Numbered from the stretch's first letter, positions 17,190 through 24,781 are shown. The stretch: DNA of 31,785 nucleotides from CAYSIX01 sp964431205 (GCA_964431205.1 CAYSIX010000010.1:1-31785); one strand, 5' to 3'. Numbers and translations are program-made. Notes: generated by a model from the sequence alone, not told the origin.

Positions 17190-17199
17190 CGCCACCCGC

Positions 17200-17814
17200 T
17201 CACGGGGCGGTGAGCAACTGCTGCTCGAACCAGGCGTAAGGGAACAGGCGTGCCGGCTGACCGGGTGTGCGGCCGACGTCCACGAACACCCGCTCCTTGG
17301 GGATGCCGAAGCGGCGCTGGAGCTGCTGGACCAGCCAGAGGGTCTTGTCGAGCTGCGTGCCCGAGAACTTGCGGCGGTCCGCGTCACCGATCAGGCAGAC
17401 CCCGATCGCGTGGCGGTTGTACCAGTCGCCATCGCTGGGGTCCACGTACGCGCCGGCGAACTGACGCTGCCAGCGGAAGCCGATCTCGATCAGCCCGTCG
17501 TCTTCCATCGAGCCGTTGTTCACCACGAAGTGGTAGCCCAGCCCGCCGCGGCCGGCCTGCTCGTGCGCGTGGTTGAGCGTGCGCGACGAGCCTTCCAACG
17601 CCCCGCTGTCGTGGATCACGATCGCCTGCCAGGCGTGCATCTGCGCCGGGCTGAACAGCTTGCGCTGCGGGTCCGCCCGCTGATCCACCGACCGCAGCGT
17701 CACCCCCGAGACCGGGGCGACCGGGCCCGGCTCCAAAATGAGCAAAAGCACGCTCGTGACGGTCATCCCCGTCACCAACGCGCCCAGCACACTCAATGTT
17801 CTCTTGTCCGGCAC
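17200..17814 (-). CDS. Membrane-anchored N-acetylmuramoyl-L-alanine amidase-like (PGRP/amidase_2) protein, probably catalytically altered
   Basis: 204 residues. An N-terminal hydrophobic anchor (LSVLGALVTGMTVTSVLLLIL, about 7-27) precedes an amidase_2-like domain: WQAIVIHDSGALEGSSRTLNHAH with the first zinc-type histidine (H68), GLGYHFVVNNG (Y94, H95), WYNRHAIGVCLIGD. Where the family normally has a GHxD...CPG segment with the last zinc ligands, this protein reads FVDVGRTPGQPARLFPYAWF (about 177-196), with no His or Cys. Zinc binding is therefore doubtful and the protein may bind rather than cut peptidoglycan. The start is GTG 17814: AGGAG lies 8 nt upstream, while the GTG at 17823 overlaps that site. 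Confidence 0.75.
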   Translation of the reverse strand: MPDKRTLSVLGALVTGMTVTSVLLLILEPGPVAPVSGVTLRSVDQRADPQRKLFSPAQMHAWQAIVIHDSGALEGSSRTLNHAHEQAGRGGLGYHFVVNNGSMEDDGLIEIGFRWQRQFAGAYVDPSDGDWYNRHAIGVCLIGDADRRKFSGTQLDKTLWLVQQLQRRFGIPKERVFVDVGRTPGQPARLFPYAWFEQQLLTAP

Positions 17815-17822
17815 CCGTGCCA

Positions 17823-17827
17823 CTCCT
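17823..17827 (-). promoter_or_regulatory. Shine-Dalgarno site that decides the amidase-like start
   Basis: AGGAG on the minus strand, 8 nt before GTG 17814. It overlaps the upstream in-frame GTG at 17823, ruling that one out. Confidence 0.6.
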
Positions 17828-17834
17828 GCGATGG

Positions 17835-17857
17835 GGCGGTCGGCATCCTTGACCGCC
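17835..17857 (-). promoter_or_regulatory. Hairpin in the leader of the amidase-like gene
   Basis: GGCGGTC, 9-nt loop, GACCGCC: a perfect 7-bp GC-rich stem ending 7 nt upstream of the Shine-Dalgarno site. It could modulate translation. No T-run follows on either strand, so a terminator is unlikely. Confidence 0.35.
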
Positions 17858-17991
17858 GGGAAAACGAATCTGCTTTATGATCGGCCGGCTCGACGGGAGG
17901 CTTTGAAAATCCGGTCCGAAAAGCTCCGGCGACCCGACTCCCAGCCGTCACAGGCCCTATCGCCCGCTCAGGCGCCCGCACGCCCCCCCGA

Positions 17992-18210
17992 TCACCGCTG
18001 CGCCAGCGGCTTGAGCCGCTCACGCAGGTTCGGCTGCTCGATGCCGTACGCGTTCGGCACCGTCTTGGGCACCGAGCGGCCCCGCAGCGTCAGGTACCGG
18101 TCGTACGGCGACCGCGGCGTGTCCTTGGGGAACAACGGTTCACTGCAACCGCTCAGCACGAGCAGACAGCCGGTCAGCGCGCCCGCTCCGATCATCGCGC
18201 GTATTCGCAT
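17992..18210 (-). CDS. Small lipoprotein (72 residues)
   Basis: The protein starts MRIRAMIGAGALTGCLLVLSGC: a positively charged n-region, a hydrophobic stretch and an LSGC lipobox with Cys22. The mature peptide is about 50 residues (SEPLFPKDTPRSPYDRYLTLRGR...), polar, Pro/Arg-rich, without cysteines. No enzyme motif is present. It has its own promoter with a 17-bp spacer and is divergent from proS. A short alternative start at the internal ATG would lose the charged n-region. Small lipoproteins like this are common in planctomycetes; a structural or anchoring role is a guess. Confidence 0.75.
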   Translation of the reverse strand: MRIRAMIGAGALTGCLLVLSGCSEPLFPKDTPRSPYDRYLTLRGRSVPKTVPNAYGIEQPNLRERLKPLAQR

Positions 18211-18220
18211 GGTTGTCAGC

Positions 18221-18249
18221 AGTCTATCGGACCGCACCGCCGTGAACAA
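18221..18249 (-). promoter_or_regulatory. Promoter of the small lipoprotein gene
   Basis: TTGTTC (18249-18244), 17 bp, TAGACT (18226-18221) on the minus strand, 10 nt before the ATG. The leader would be only about 3-4 nt. Confidence 0.5.
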
Positions 18250-18363
18250 GGGCGGATTCGCGTATATCGACGACCGATCGGGGTTTGCGCACGGCCGCGA
18301 CGCCTGGCACGACGCCTGTCGCCGGGAACCCGGCCGCCCGTAGCTGATCCGCCGACCCCGCGT

Positions 18364-18369
18364 TACCAT
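18364..18369 (+). promoter_or_regulatory. -10 box for proS
   Basis: GCGTTACCAT, hexamer TACCAT, 9 nt before the proS ATG. The same ten bases precede mutS (29742-29751). No Shine-Dalgarno site lies between the box and the ATG. Confidence 0.45.
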
Positions 18370-18378
18370 GCCCCGCCT

Positions 18379-20232
18379 ATGCCCACCCGATGGACGCAGA
18401 CCCTGATCGCCACGCTCCGCGAGGTCCCCGCTGAGGCCGAGGTCCCCTCGCATCGGCTCATGCTCCGTGCCGGCTTCATCCGAAAGCTCGCCTCGGGCAC
18501 CTACAGCTACCTGCCCCTGGGCTGGCGCTGCCTCCACCGCGCCATGACGATCGTCCGCCAGCAGATGGACCGCGCCGGCGCCGTCGAGGTCCTGCTGCCG
18601 GCGCTGCAGCCCGTCGAGCTGTGGGAACGCACCGGCCGACGCGTGGCCTACGGCCCGAACCTGCTCGTCCTCACCGATCGTCACGGCCGGCAGCAGGCCC
18701 TCGGCCCCACCCACGAGGAGGTCGTCACCGAGCTGGTCGGCGCCACGCTCAGCTCTCACCGTGACCTGCCCAAGACCCTCTACCAGATCCAGACCAAGTT
18801 CCGCGACGAGTACCGCCCCCGCTTCGGCGTCCTGCGCAGCCGCGAGTTCCAGATGAAGGACGCCTATTCCTTCCACCTGCGACTCGATGGCCCCGGCGGG
18901 CTCGACGAAACCTACCAGAAACAGTACGACGCCTATTGCCGCATCTTCGAGCGCTGCGGCCTGCCGTACGAGATCGTCGAGGCCGAGTCCGGCCCCATCG
19001 GCGGCAGCGCCTCCCACGAGTTCATGGTCCCCTCCCCCACCGGCGAGGACACCATCCTCAAGTCCGACAAGGGCAACTACGCCGCCAACGTCGAGAAGTG
19101 CGCGATCGGTGACCGCACCCTCGGCCCATCGTTTAGCGGTGCGGCGCAGCCGCCGTCTACCCCCACCGGTGAGCTCGAAGAAATCCACACCCCCAACTGC
19201 CCCGGCATCGACGACGTCGTCACCTTCTTCAAGAAGAGTCTGGGCACCAAGCTCAAGACGCAGAACATGCTCAAGACGCTGGTCTGCCGCGCGACCGACC
19301 GCTGGATCGTCGCCGTCGTGCGCGGCGATCACGAGCTCAACGAGGCCAAGCTCCGCGCCGCGGTCGGCGCGAGTGACCTGCAACTGGCCGACGAGGCCGA
19401 GGCCCGCGCCGCCGGCTTCGCGATCGGTTTCGTCGGCCCACAAGTGGCCGCGTCGCGTGACGACGTCCTGCTCGTCGTCGATCCCGACGCCACGCCCGAT
19501 CGGTTCTGGGTCACCGGCGCCAACAAGACCGATCACCACGTGCGACACTTCCACTGGAAGCGTGACGTGCTCGATCCGCTGGGCGCCAAGCCGGCCCGCG
19601 GCGCAGCGGAGGCCCGGGTACGTGTGGCCGACATCCGCAACGCCATCGACGGCGACCCCTCGCCGTGCAACGACGGCGGCGTGCTGCGCGAGACCAGGGG
19701 CATCGAGATCGGCCACGTCTTCAAGCTCGGTGACAAGTACACCCGCGCCCTCGACGTCACCGTCCTCGATGAACAGAACCAGCGCGTCCATCCGATCATG
19801 GGCTGCTACGGCATCGGCGTGAACCGGATCCTCGCCTCGGCGATCGAACGGGAGGGCGGGCACGACGACAACGGCATCATCTGGCCCCGCGCGCTGGCGC
19901 CGTACGACGTGCTGATCACCGTGGTCAAGTGGGAGGGCCGCGCCCGCGAGGTCGCCGAGCAACTCGCCGCCGAGCTCGAAGCCGGCGCGATCGCGTCAGC
20001 GACCACGTCCTCTCCCGAAGCCCTGATCGACGACCGGGAGGAAAGGCCCGGCGTCAAGTTCAAGGACGCGGACCTGATCGGGATCCCGCTGCGGATCACC
20101 GTCGGCGAGAAGGGCCTGGCCGAGGGCAAGGTCGAGCTGAAGGCGCGCAACGGCTCGAACGGGCCCAAGGGCGAGGCCGTCCCGATCGATCAGGCCGTCG
20201 CCCGCGCGCTCGAGCTGCTCGGGTCGCTCTGA
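18379..20232 (+). CDS. proS: Prolyl-tRNA synthetase (bacterial type with insertion domain)
   Basis: 617 residues; charges tRNA-Pro with proline. Class II motif 1 region LMLRAGFIRKLASGTYSYLPLGWR (about 28-52), motif 2 FRDEYRPRFGVLRSREFQMKDAYSFH (about 140-165), and motif 3 MGCYGIGVNRILASAIE (about 475-490). Between motifs 2 and 3 there is an insertion of roughly 180 residues with YAANVEKC and later CRATDRWIVAVVRGDHELNEAKL, matching the YbaK-like editing domain that hydrolyses Ala-tRNA-Pro. The C-terminal anticodon domain begins near APYDVLITVVKWEG. The start MPTRWTQTLIATLREVP matches the family. The last 43 bp overlap the convergent zinc-ribbon gene. Confidence 0.96.
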   Translation: MPTRWTQTLIATLREVPAEAEVPSHRLMLRAGFIRKLASGTYSYLPLGWRCLHRAMTIVRQQMDRAGAVEVLLPALQPVELWERTGRRVAYGPNLLVLTDRHGRQQALGPTHEEVVTELVGATLSSHRDLPKTLYQIQTKFRDEYRPRFGVLRSREFQMKDAYSFHLRLDGPGGLDETYQKQYDAYCRIFERCGLPYEIVEAESGPIGGSASHEFMVPSPTGEDTILKSDKGNYAANVEKCAIGDRTLGPSFSGAAQPPSTPTGELEEIHTPNCPGIDDVVTFFKKSLGTKLKTQNMLKTLVCRATDRWIVAVVRGDHELNEAKLRAAVGASDLQLADEAEARAAGFAIGFVGPQVAASRDDVLLVVDPDATPDRFWVTGANKTDHHVRHFHWKRDVLDPLGAKPARGAAEARVRVADIRNAIDGDPSPCNDGGVLRETRGIEIGHVFKLGDKYTRALDVTVLDEQNQRVHPIMGCYGIGVNRILASAIEREGGHDDNGIIWPRALAPYDVLITVVKWEGRAREVAEQLAAELEAGAIASATTSSPEALIDDREERPGVKFKDADLIGIPLRITVGEKGLAEGKVELKARNGSNGPKGEAVPIDQAVARALELLGSL

Positions 20233-21026
20233 TCCGCCGCCGCACGCGTCGCTCGCCGGATCATCGCATCAAACCGCCGCACGAAGTCCTGCGTCTCGAA
20301 CCACAGCCAGACGAGCAGGCCGAAGGTCACCAGCAGCAGCGCGGCCGCGCCCCACGTCGGGCCCCAGCTCGGCCGCCATTGCAGCCACTCCGCCGCGCTG
20401 ACCAGAAGCGCCATCAGACAACCGGCCCCGACGCCGCCGATCCATACCCAGCGGATCCGCCGACAACGACGCACCATCTCCGCATCGCCGGCGCGCTCGG
20501 CCAGCGTCGCCAGGTAATCCCACCCCGCGATCAACCCGAGAAAGTAGATCCCGTGGAATCCGATCAGCGCGCCGTCCAGGCTCCGCCAATCGCGCGTCGC
20601 ACGCAACGGGTTCGGCCACACCTGCGTCACCGCGTAGATCAACGTCATGCAGATACCCACGAGCCCGATCGACAGCAATACCCGCGCCGCCAGGCGCAGC
20701 ACGCGATCCCGCCCCGGCTCGACGCGCCCCGGCTGCGCCGCCGTCAGCCTCCAGAACCCCGCCGTCGCCACGACCAGTCCCGGATAAACCAGCAGCGGCG
20801 CGGCCAGCACGCCCCACCGCAGCCACGTCGCCCCGCGCGCCAGCGTCGCCCGCCACACCACCGGCGCCGCGTCCAGCCGATCGGTCCGCAGCGACAACCC
20901 CACCGCCAGCCCGCACTCCGGACACGCCCCGCCCGGCGCCAGCCCCCGCAGGTTGTACCCGCACGTCAGGCACGCCACGTCCGCGGCAAGGCGACCGGAA
21001 GCGTCGAAGGAGGGGGCGATTGCCAC
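20190..21026 (-). CDS. Zinc-ribbon multipass membrane protein, paralogue A
   Basis: 278 residues from a GTG start (MAIAPSFDASGRL). Residues about 19-38 hold a four-cysteine ribbon, CLTCGYNLRGL then CPECG. At least five hydrophobic segments follow (WGVLAAPLLVYPGLVVATAGF, VLLSIGLVGICMTLIYAV, GIYFLGLIAGWDYLATLA, IGGVGAGCLMALLVSAAEWL, AAALLLVTFGLLVWLWFE). The cytosolic ribbon plus membrane domain is a pattern recurrent in planctomycetes; no function is known to me. It lies 29 bp downstream of paralogue B and probably shares its transcript. The 3' end overlaps proS by 43 bp. No enzymatic motif was found. Confidence 0.8.
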   Translation of the reverse strand: MAIAPSFDASGRLAADVACLTCGYNLRGLAPGGACPECGLAVGLSLRTDRLDAAPVVWRATLARGATWLRWGVLAAPLLVYPGLVVATAGFWRLTAAQPGRVEPGRDRVLRLAARVLLSIGLVGICMTLIYAVTQVWPNPLRATRDWRSLDGALIGFHGIYFLGLIAGWDYLATLAERAGDAEMVRRCRRIRWVWIGGVGAGCLMALLVSAAEWLQWRPSWGPTWGAAALLLVTFGLLVWLWFETQDFVRRFDAMIRRATRAAADQSDPSSSSARATA

Positions 21027-21055
21027 GTTTTCATCTCGGGCGCGGTGAGTGAATT

Positions 21056-21889
21056 CTACGCCGCGCGTCGCAAGGCGCGTAGCGCGCGCGACATGTGCAT
21101 AATCAGGTAGATCGCACTGACAAACAAGAAAATGGGAACCAACGTCGTCAGCAATCCGATACCGACATGCACCCGAGTCACATCATATGGATCCACTTGC
21201 GCGGCGGTGACGTAGATCCCTCCTCCCAGGCCAAGAAGGAGCAGGACAAACACAACGCGCAACTCCCGCCTCACTTCCCGATCATCCATCCTTCTCGCAA
21301 TGGTAACCGCATAGATCACGACACCGAGCCACATGAGTAGTTCAACGCCCCGGCCGGCGATTGTCAAGACGTATGCCGACCGTAGTTCCCCGACGTTCTC
21401 GGCTACCAGCAGCATTGAGAACGCGAGCAACATGATCAACGTCAATGATCGGCACACCCGCCGCACCGTTTCGGCAAGCGTCGAATTGCGCGGCTTCGGT
21501 TCGGGACTCGTGAATAGCCACACGCCACTGACGGTAGCCAAGAGAACGAGCCAAGGGATTATCCAATCGACAATGATCTCCGGCGGTGATCCAGGCGGCT
21601 CAGATGCAGCCGGAGGTCCAAAGCGCCGTCCGATTCCACACGCCAACCCTGTAAGCAATACCCCGATGCCGGTGAGATTGCATCCCCACTCCAGCCGACG
21701 GATCCATTTCTTGTCGGCGAAGCGCAGGCGGTTACCGTGTACCGCCTCCTCGAAACTCGCGCCGCACTCCGGGCACGCGTCGCCCCGGCTGAGCGTGCGC
21801 AGGTTGTAGCCGCAGATGCGGCAGGGCAGGTCGGCGACGATCCGCCCGTCGCCATCAAACACCGAGCTCGCGGCCTCCCGGCTTGCCAT
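21056..21889 (-). CDS. Zinc-ribbon multipass membrane protein, paralogue B
   Basis: 277 residues. It begins MASREAASSVFDGDGRIVADLPCRICGYNLRTLSRGDACPECG, the same DGRIVADxxCxxCGYNLRxL...CPECG architecture as paralogue A, then hydrophobic segments (GIGVLLTGLACGIG, IIPWLVLLATVSGVWLFT, LTLIMLLAFSMLLVAENVG, LLMWLGVVIYAVTIA, VVFVLLLLGLGGGIYVTAAQ, LLTTLVPIFLFVSAIYLIMHM). Outside the ribbon the two proteins are very different, so the duplication is old or the ribbon was recombined. The DNA from about 21090 to 21700 is visibly less GC-rich than neighbouring genes, suggesting relaxed constraint or foreign origin. The ATG at 21889 follows a TAACAT box by 6 nt. Function unknown. Confidence 0.8.
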   Translation of the reverse strand: MASREAASSVFDGDGRIVADLPCRICGYNLRTLSRGDACPECGASFEEAVHGNRLRFADKKWIRRLEWGCNLTGIGVLLTGLACGIGRRFGPPAASEPPGSPPEIIVDWIIPWLVLLATVSGVWLFTSPEPKPRNSTLAETVRRVCRSLTLIMLLAFSMLLVAENVGELRSAYVLTIAGRGVELLMWLGVVIYAVTIARRMDDREVRRELRVVFVLLLLGLGGGIYVTAAQVDPYDVTRVHVGIGLLTTLVPIFLFVSAIYLIMHMSRALRALRRAA

Positions 21890-21895
21890 CCCTTC

Positions 21896-21901
21896 ATGTT
21901 A
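21896..21901 (-). promoter_or_regulatory. -10 box for zinc-ribbon paralogue B
   Basis: GGTTAACAT on the minus strand, hexamer TAACAT, 6 nt before the ATG; implies a leaderless transcript. Confidence 0.4.
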
Positions 21902-21998
21902 ACCTGTTGCGAACGCGTTCATCCGTCTGTGCCGTGTGTCGTGACCTGTGGATGGGCGCCGCGCGGTTTGTGTCGAAGCAGATTGTCCATGAATGCGG

Positions 21999-22004
21999 TA
22001 TCGT
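21999..22004 (+). promoter_or_regulatory. -10 box for the CPBP protease gene
   Basis: GCGGTATCGT, hexamer TATCGT, 6 nt before the ATG at 22011. It favours 22011 over the upstream ATG at 21993, which lies before the box. Confidence 0.35.
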
Positions 22005-22010
22005 CACCCC

Positions 22011-22748
22011 ATGCCTCACACGGCCACGGAAGACACACACGTCCGGCATCAAACACCCCGTGGCTTGCAGGCGGTCGAGGTGGTTTCAGTTTTCGCAGTC
22101 GGTGTGGCGATCGTCTTGATCGGTGCGCCGTTGGCCGGGCAGAACCCGCTGGCCCGACAGGCGGTGGTGTGGGTGGCCAACGTGGCGATGCTGGCGATCG
22201 TGTGGCTGGGACTGCGGCTGCGCGGCCAAGCCTGGGCGCACCTGGGGTTGGGGGTCTCATCGGTGACGTGGGGGCGGACGGGCCTCGCGGTGTTGAAGTC
22301 GGCCGTCGTGTCTGTCGCGGCGATCGCGGCATTCGTTCTGGGTTCGATCGTGGCGGGCGCTTTCGTCGGTGCGCCGGAGCAGGCGGACATGAGCGGCTAC
22401 GACTACCTGCGCGGCAACCTGCCCATGCTGCTCCTGGCTCTCGCGGCGGTCTACGTCGTCTCCTCATTCGGCGAAGAGGTGATCTACCGTGGGTTCCTGA
22501 TCACCCGTCTCGAGGAGTTCGGGCAGCGCGGCCGGGCATCGACGTGGTCGGCGGTGATCGGCAGCAGCGTCATCTTCGGCCTGATCCACTTCGAGTGGGG
22601 GTTCATGGGCGTCGTCCAGACGGGCTTCATGGGCCTGGCGTTGGGTGCGTCGTACCTCCTGGTCGGGCGAAACCTCTGGATCCTCGTGCTGGCGCACATG
22701 TATCTGGACACGCTGCTTCTGGTCCAACTCTATCTGCCGGCGTCGTGA
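22011..22748 (+). CDS. CPBP-family intramembrane metalloprotease (CAAX protease-like)
   Basis: 245 residues, about six to eight membrane segments. The three family motifs are present: SSFGEEVIYRGFL (EExxxR, 155-160), LIHFEWGFMG (H193), and VLAHMYLDTLLL (H229, D233). These residues form the metal/catalytic site in the membrane. Members process prenylated peptides in eukaryotes and are tied to bacteriocin self-immunity or sigma-factor signalling in some bacteria; the substrate here is unknown. An ATG at 21993 would add six residues, but the ATG at 22011 lies just after a TATCGT box. It heads a rightward series of five genes that each seem to have their own -10 box. Confidence 0.88.
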   Translation: MPHTATEDTHVRHQTPRGLQAVEVVSVFAVGVAIVLIGAPLAGQNPLARQAVVWVANVAMLAIVWLGLRLRGQAWAHLGLGVSSVTWGRTGLAVLKSAVVSVAAIAAFVLGSIVAGAFVGAPEQADMSGYDYLRGNLPMLLLALAAVYVVSSFGEEVIYRGFLITRLEEFGQRGRASTWSAVIGSSVIFGLIHFEWGFMGVVQTGFMGLALGASYLLVGRNLWILVLAHMYLDTLLLVQLYLPAS

Positions 22749-22776
22749 GGCGGCGCGGTCCCGCGCGCTCGGGCGG

Positions 22777-22782
22777 TATATT
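22777..22782 (+). promoter_or_regulatory. -10 box for the CCA/poly(A) polymerase gene
   Basis: GCGGTATATTGCGGCG: TATATT ends 6 nt before the ATG at 22789; leaderless start predicted. No -35 box or Shine-Dalgarno site seen. Confidence 0.45.
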
Positions 22783-22788
22783 GCGGCG

Positions 22789-24069
22789 ATGGCTCGAGAA
22801 GGCCTGACACCGCGCGAAGCCGCCGTCCAGATCGTCACGAAGCTGCGGGACGCCGGTCACACCGCGTACCTCGCCGGCGGGTGCGTGCGCGATGCGCTGC
22901 TGGGCCTGGTGCCGAAGGATTACGACGTCGCCACCGACGCGCCGCCGCAGGTCGTGCGACGGCTGTTCCCGCGATCGCGCGCGGTGGGTGAGTCGTTCGG
23001 CGTGGTGCTGGTCACGATCGGCGGACACGCGATCGAGGTCGCCACGTTCCGCGCCGAGTGGGGCTACCGCGACGGCCGGCGGCCGGACCACGTCCGGTTC
23101 ACCGACGCCGAGGATGACGCGAGGCGGCGGGACTTCACGATCAACGGCCTGTTCGCCGACCCGCTGGAGCGTGACCCGGCGACGGGCGGGGATCGGATCA
23201 TCGACTACGTCGGCGGCGTGGCGGACCTGCGTGCCGGCGTGGTGCGTGCGATCGGCGAGCCGGACGAGCGCTTCGGCGAGGACGCCCTGCGGATGCTGCG
23301 GGCGCCGCGGATCGCGGCGCGGCTGGGATTTGAGATCGAGCCGGGCACCGCGGCGTCGATCCGCGCGTTGGCGAATGACCTGTCGCGGATCAGCCGGGAG
23401 CGGATCGGGATGGAGATGCGCCTGATGATGGCGGACGCCCGGCGGGCGACGGCGGCGGCGCTGGTGCAGTCGCTGCGGCTGGATGCGCCCGTGCTGCACG
23501 AGGACCACGCCGAGCACGAGCCGGCGACGCTGGGGGCGCTCGGCGATGAACCGAGCTACGCGGCGGCGCTGGCGGCGTGGATGCTCGATCGCTACCACCC
23601 CGGGCCGCGCACGGTCCGTGAGGTGGCGGCGACGTGTGCGCGGCTGCACGGTTCGGTCGTGCCGCGGTGGCGACGGGCGTTGAACCTGAGCAACGACGAA
23701 CACGACGCGCTGCGTTCGCTTCTGCGGCTGATGGCGAGCCTGTCGGACTGGCCGACGGCGACGGTGGCACAGCGCAAGCGTTGGCTGGCGTCGTCGGCGT
23801 GGCGGGACGCGCTGGCGGTGGCGCGGGCGACGGGGGACCCGTGGGTCTCGGCGGAGTTGGAGCCGCAGTCGGCGCGGCTGGAGGCCGAGGGCGTGGCCCC
23901 CCCGCCGCTGGTCAACGGCGACGACCTGATCGCCATGGGCGGTCGGCCGGGTCCGCAGATGGGGCGGCTGCTGAGGCGGCTGTACGACCTGCAGTTGCAG
24001 GGAGAGCTGACGACGCGGGAACAGGCGTTGGCGGCGGCGCGGCGGCACCTGTCCGAGGGGGTGGCGTAG
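22789..24069 (+). CDS. CCA tRNA nucleotidyltransferase / poly(A) polymerase family protein
   Basis: 426 residues. The class II nucleotidyltransferase head is complete: YLAGGCVRDALLGLVPKDYDVAT (about 25-47, with the G[GS] and DxD metal residues), then TFRAEWGYRDGRRPDHVRFTDAEDDARRRDFTINGLF (about 86-122, RRDFTIN motif), DYVGGVADLRAGVVRAIGEPDERFGEDALRMLRAPRIAARLGF (about 140-182). The C-terminal half is helical and divergent. CCA-adding enzymes and poly(A) polymerases cannot be separated by these motifs alone, so the reaction (CCA addition or 3' polyadenylation) is open. The start at 22789 follows the TATATT box. It ends 45 bp before the DedA gene. Confidence 0.9.
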   Translation: MAREGLTPREAAVQIVTKLRDAGHTAYLAGGCVRDALLGLVPKDYDVATDAPPQVVRRLFPRSRAVGESFGVVLVTIGGHAIEVATFRAEWGYRDGRRPDHVRFTDAEDDARRRDFTINGLFADPLERDPATGGDRIIDYVGGVADLRAGVVRAIGEPDERFGEDALRMLRAPRIAARLGFEIEPGTAASIRALANDLSRISRERIGMEMRLMMADARRATAAALVQSLRLDAPVLHEDHAEHEPATLGALGDEPSYAAALAAWMLDRYHPGPRTVREVAATCARLHGSVVPRWRRALNLSNDEHDALRSLLRLMASLSDWPTATVAQRKRWLASSAWRDALAVARATGDPWVSAELEPQSARLEAEGVAPPPLVNGDDLIAMGGRPGPQMGRLLRRLYDLQLQGELTTREQALAAARRHLSEGVA

Positions 24070-24098
24070 GCGGCGGGGACGGCGAGCCACGCCACCGT

Positions 24099-24104
24099 TA
24101 GAAT
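24099..24104 (+). promoter_or_regulatory. -10 box for the DedA gene
   Basis: CCGTTAGAATCCGCC: TAGAAT ends 10 nt before the ATG at 24115; leader of about 3-4 nt. Confidence 0.4.
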
Positions 24105-24114
24105 CCGCCTCCGC

Positions 24115-24732
24115 ATGGAAGAAGTGCTGACGCAACTGGCGTCCAACGCTCCGTACCTCGTGATCATCGGCATCATCCTGCTCAGCGGGCTGGGCCTGCC
24201 GCTGCCCGAGGACATCCCGCTGATCCTGGCCGGCTACCTGTGCGGCCAGGGGTACGCCAACCCGTGGGTGATGTTCCCGGCGTGCTTCGTGGCGATCGTC
24301 GGCGCCGACGCGATGCTGTACGTGCTGGGGCGGCGGTACGGCCACCACGTGCCCCGCATGCCCCTGCTGCGGCGGTTTCTCACGCCCGCCAACCTCGCGC
24401 GCACCGAGCGGCTGCTGTACCAGCACGGCGGCAAGTTCATCTTCGCCGCCCGGTTCCTGCCGGGACTGCGCGCCCCGGCGATGTTCACCGCCGGGGTGTT
24501 CAAGGTTCCGGCGTGGAAGTTCCTGCTCTACGACGGCGGGGCCGCGGCGCTGAGCGTGCCGCTGATCCTCGGGCTGGCGTACCGGTACTCGGACCAGTTG
24601 CGCCAGGTCAAGGAATGGGTGCAGGACGGTCAGCTCGCGGCGATCGCCCTGGTGATCGCGGGCATCGCGGTGTTCGTGGCGATCAAGCTGCTGATGCGGT
24701 ATCGGCTGGCGGCGGCACGCGGCGGCACGTGA
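24115..24732 (+). CDS. DedA-family membrane protein
   Basis: 205 residues. DedA proteins are SNARE-associated-fold membrane proteins; some members flip undecaprenyl phosphate or phospholipids. Visible family signatures: SGLGLPLPEDIPLILAGYL (about 23-41; the acidic residues after PxPE are typical), VGADAMLYVLGRRYG, and FAARFLPGLRAPAMFTAGVFKVPAWKFLLYDGG (about 110-142) with the conserved R in RFLPGxR. A C-terminal helix (AAIALVIAGIAVFVAIKLLM) closes the protein. The start MEEVLTQLAS at 24115 follows a TAGAAT box. The nearby YggS and GH130 genes give no clear functional link. Confidence 0.9.
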   Translation: MEEVLTQLASNAPYLVIIGIILLSGLGLPLPEDIPLILAGYLCGQGYANPWVMFPACFVAIVGADAMLYVLGRRYGHHVPRMPLLRRFLTPANLARTERLLYQHGGKFIFAARFLPGLRAPAMFTAGVFKVPAWKFLLYDGGAAALSVPLILGLAYRYSDQLRQVKEWVQDGQLAAIALVIAGIAVFVAIKLLMRYRLAAARGGT

Positions 24733-24781
24733 GGCGTCGGGCACGGCGCGCCAGAGAACGGTCGAACGCGGGGGCGTGGTG

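Larger units (their letters stand above)
16774..17199. other. 426-bp non-coding region between kinase and amidase-like gene
   Basis: The left half (to about 17000) is AT-richer than its surroundings and holds repeated ATAACsG words and an inverted repeat. The right half is extremely GC-rich and contains two small hairpins with the same loop. Short open frames (for example plus strand from 17013, minus strand 17203-16952) have no recognisable protein features. It should contain the kinase promoter; a minus-strand TTATAC near 16849-16854 is a weak -10 candidate. Confidence 0.55.

Noticed and set aside
17013..17213. Small plus-strand open frame starting MNSFESPLL
   Set aside because: No Shine-Dalgarno site, no similarity, and a composition that follows the GC-rich tract; better explained as non-coding.
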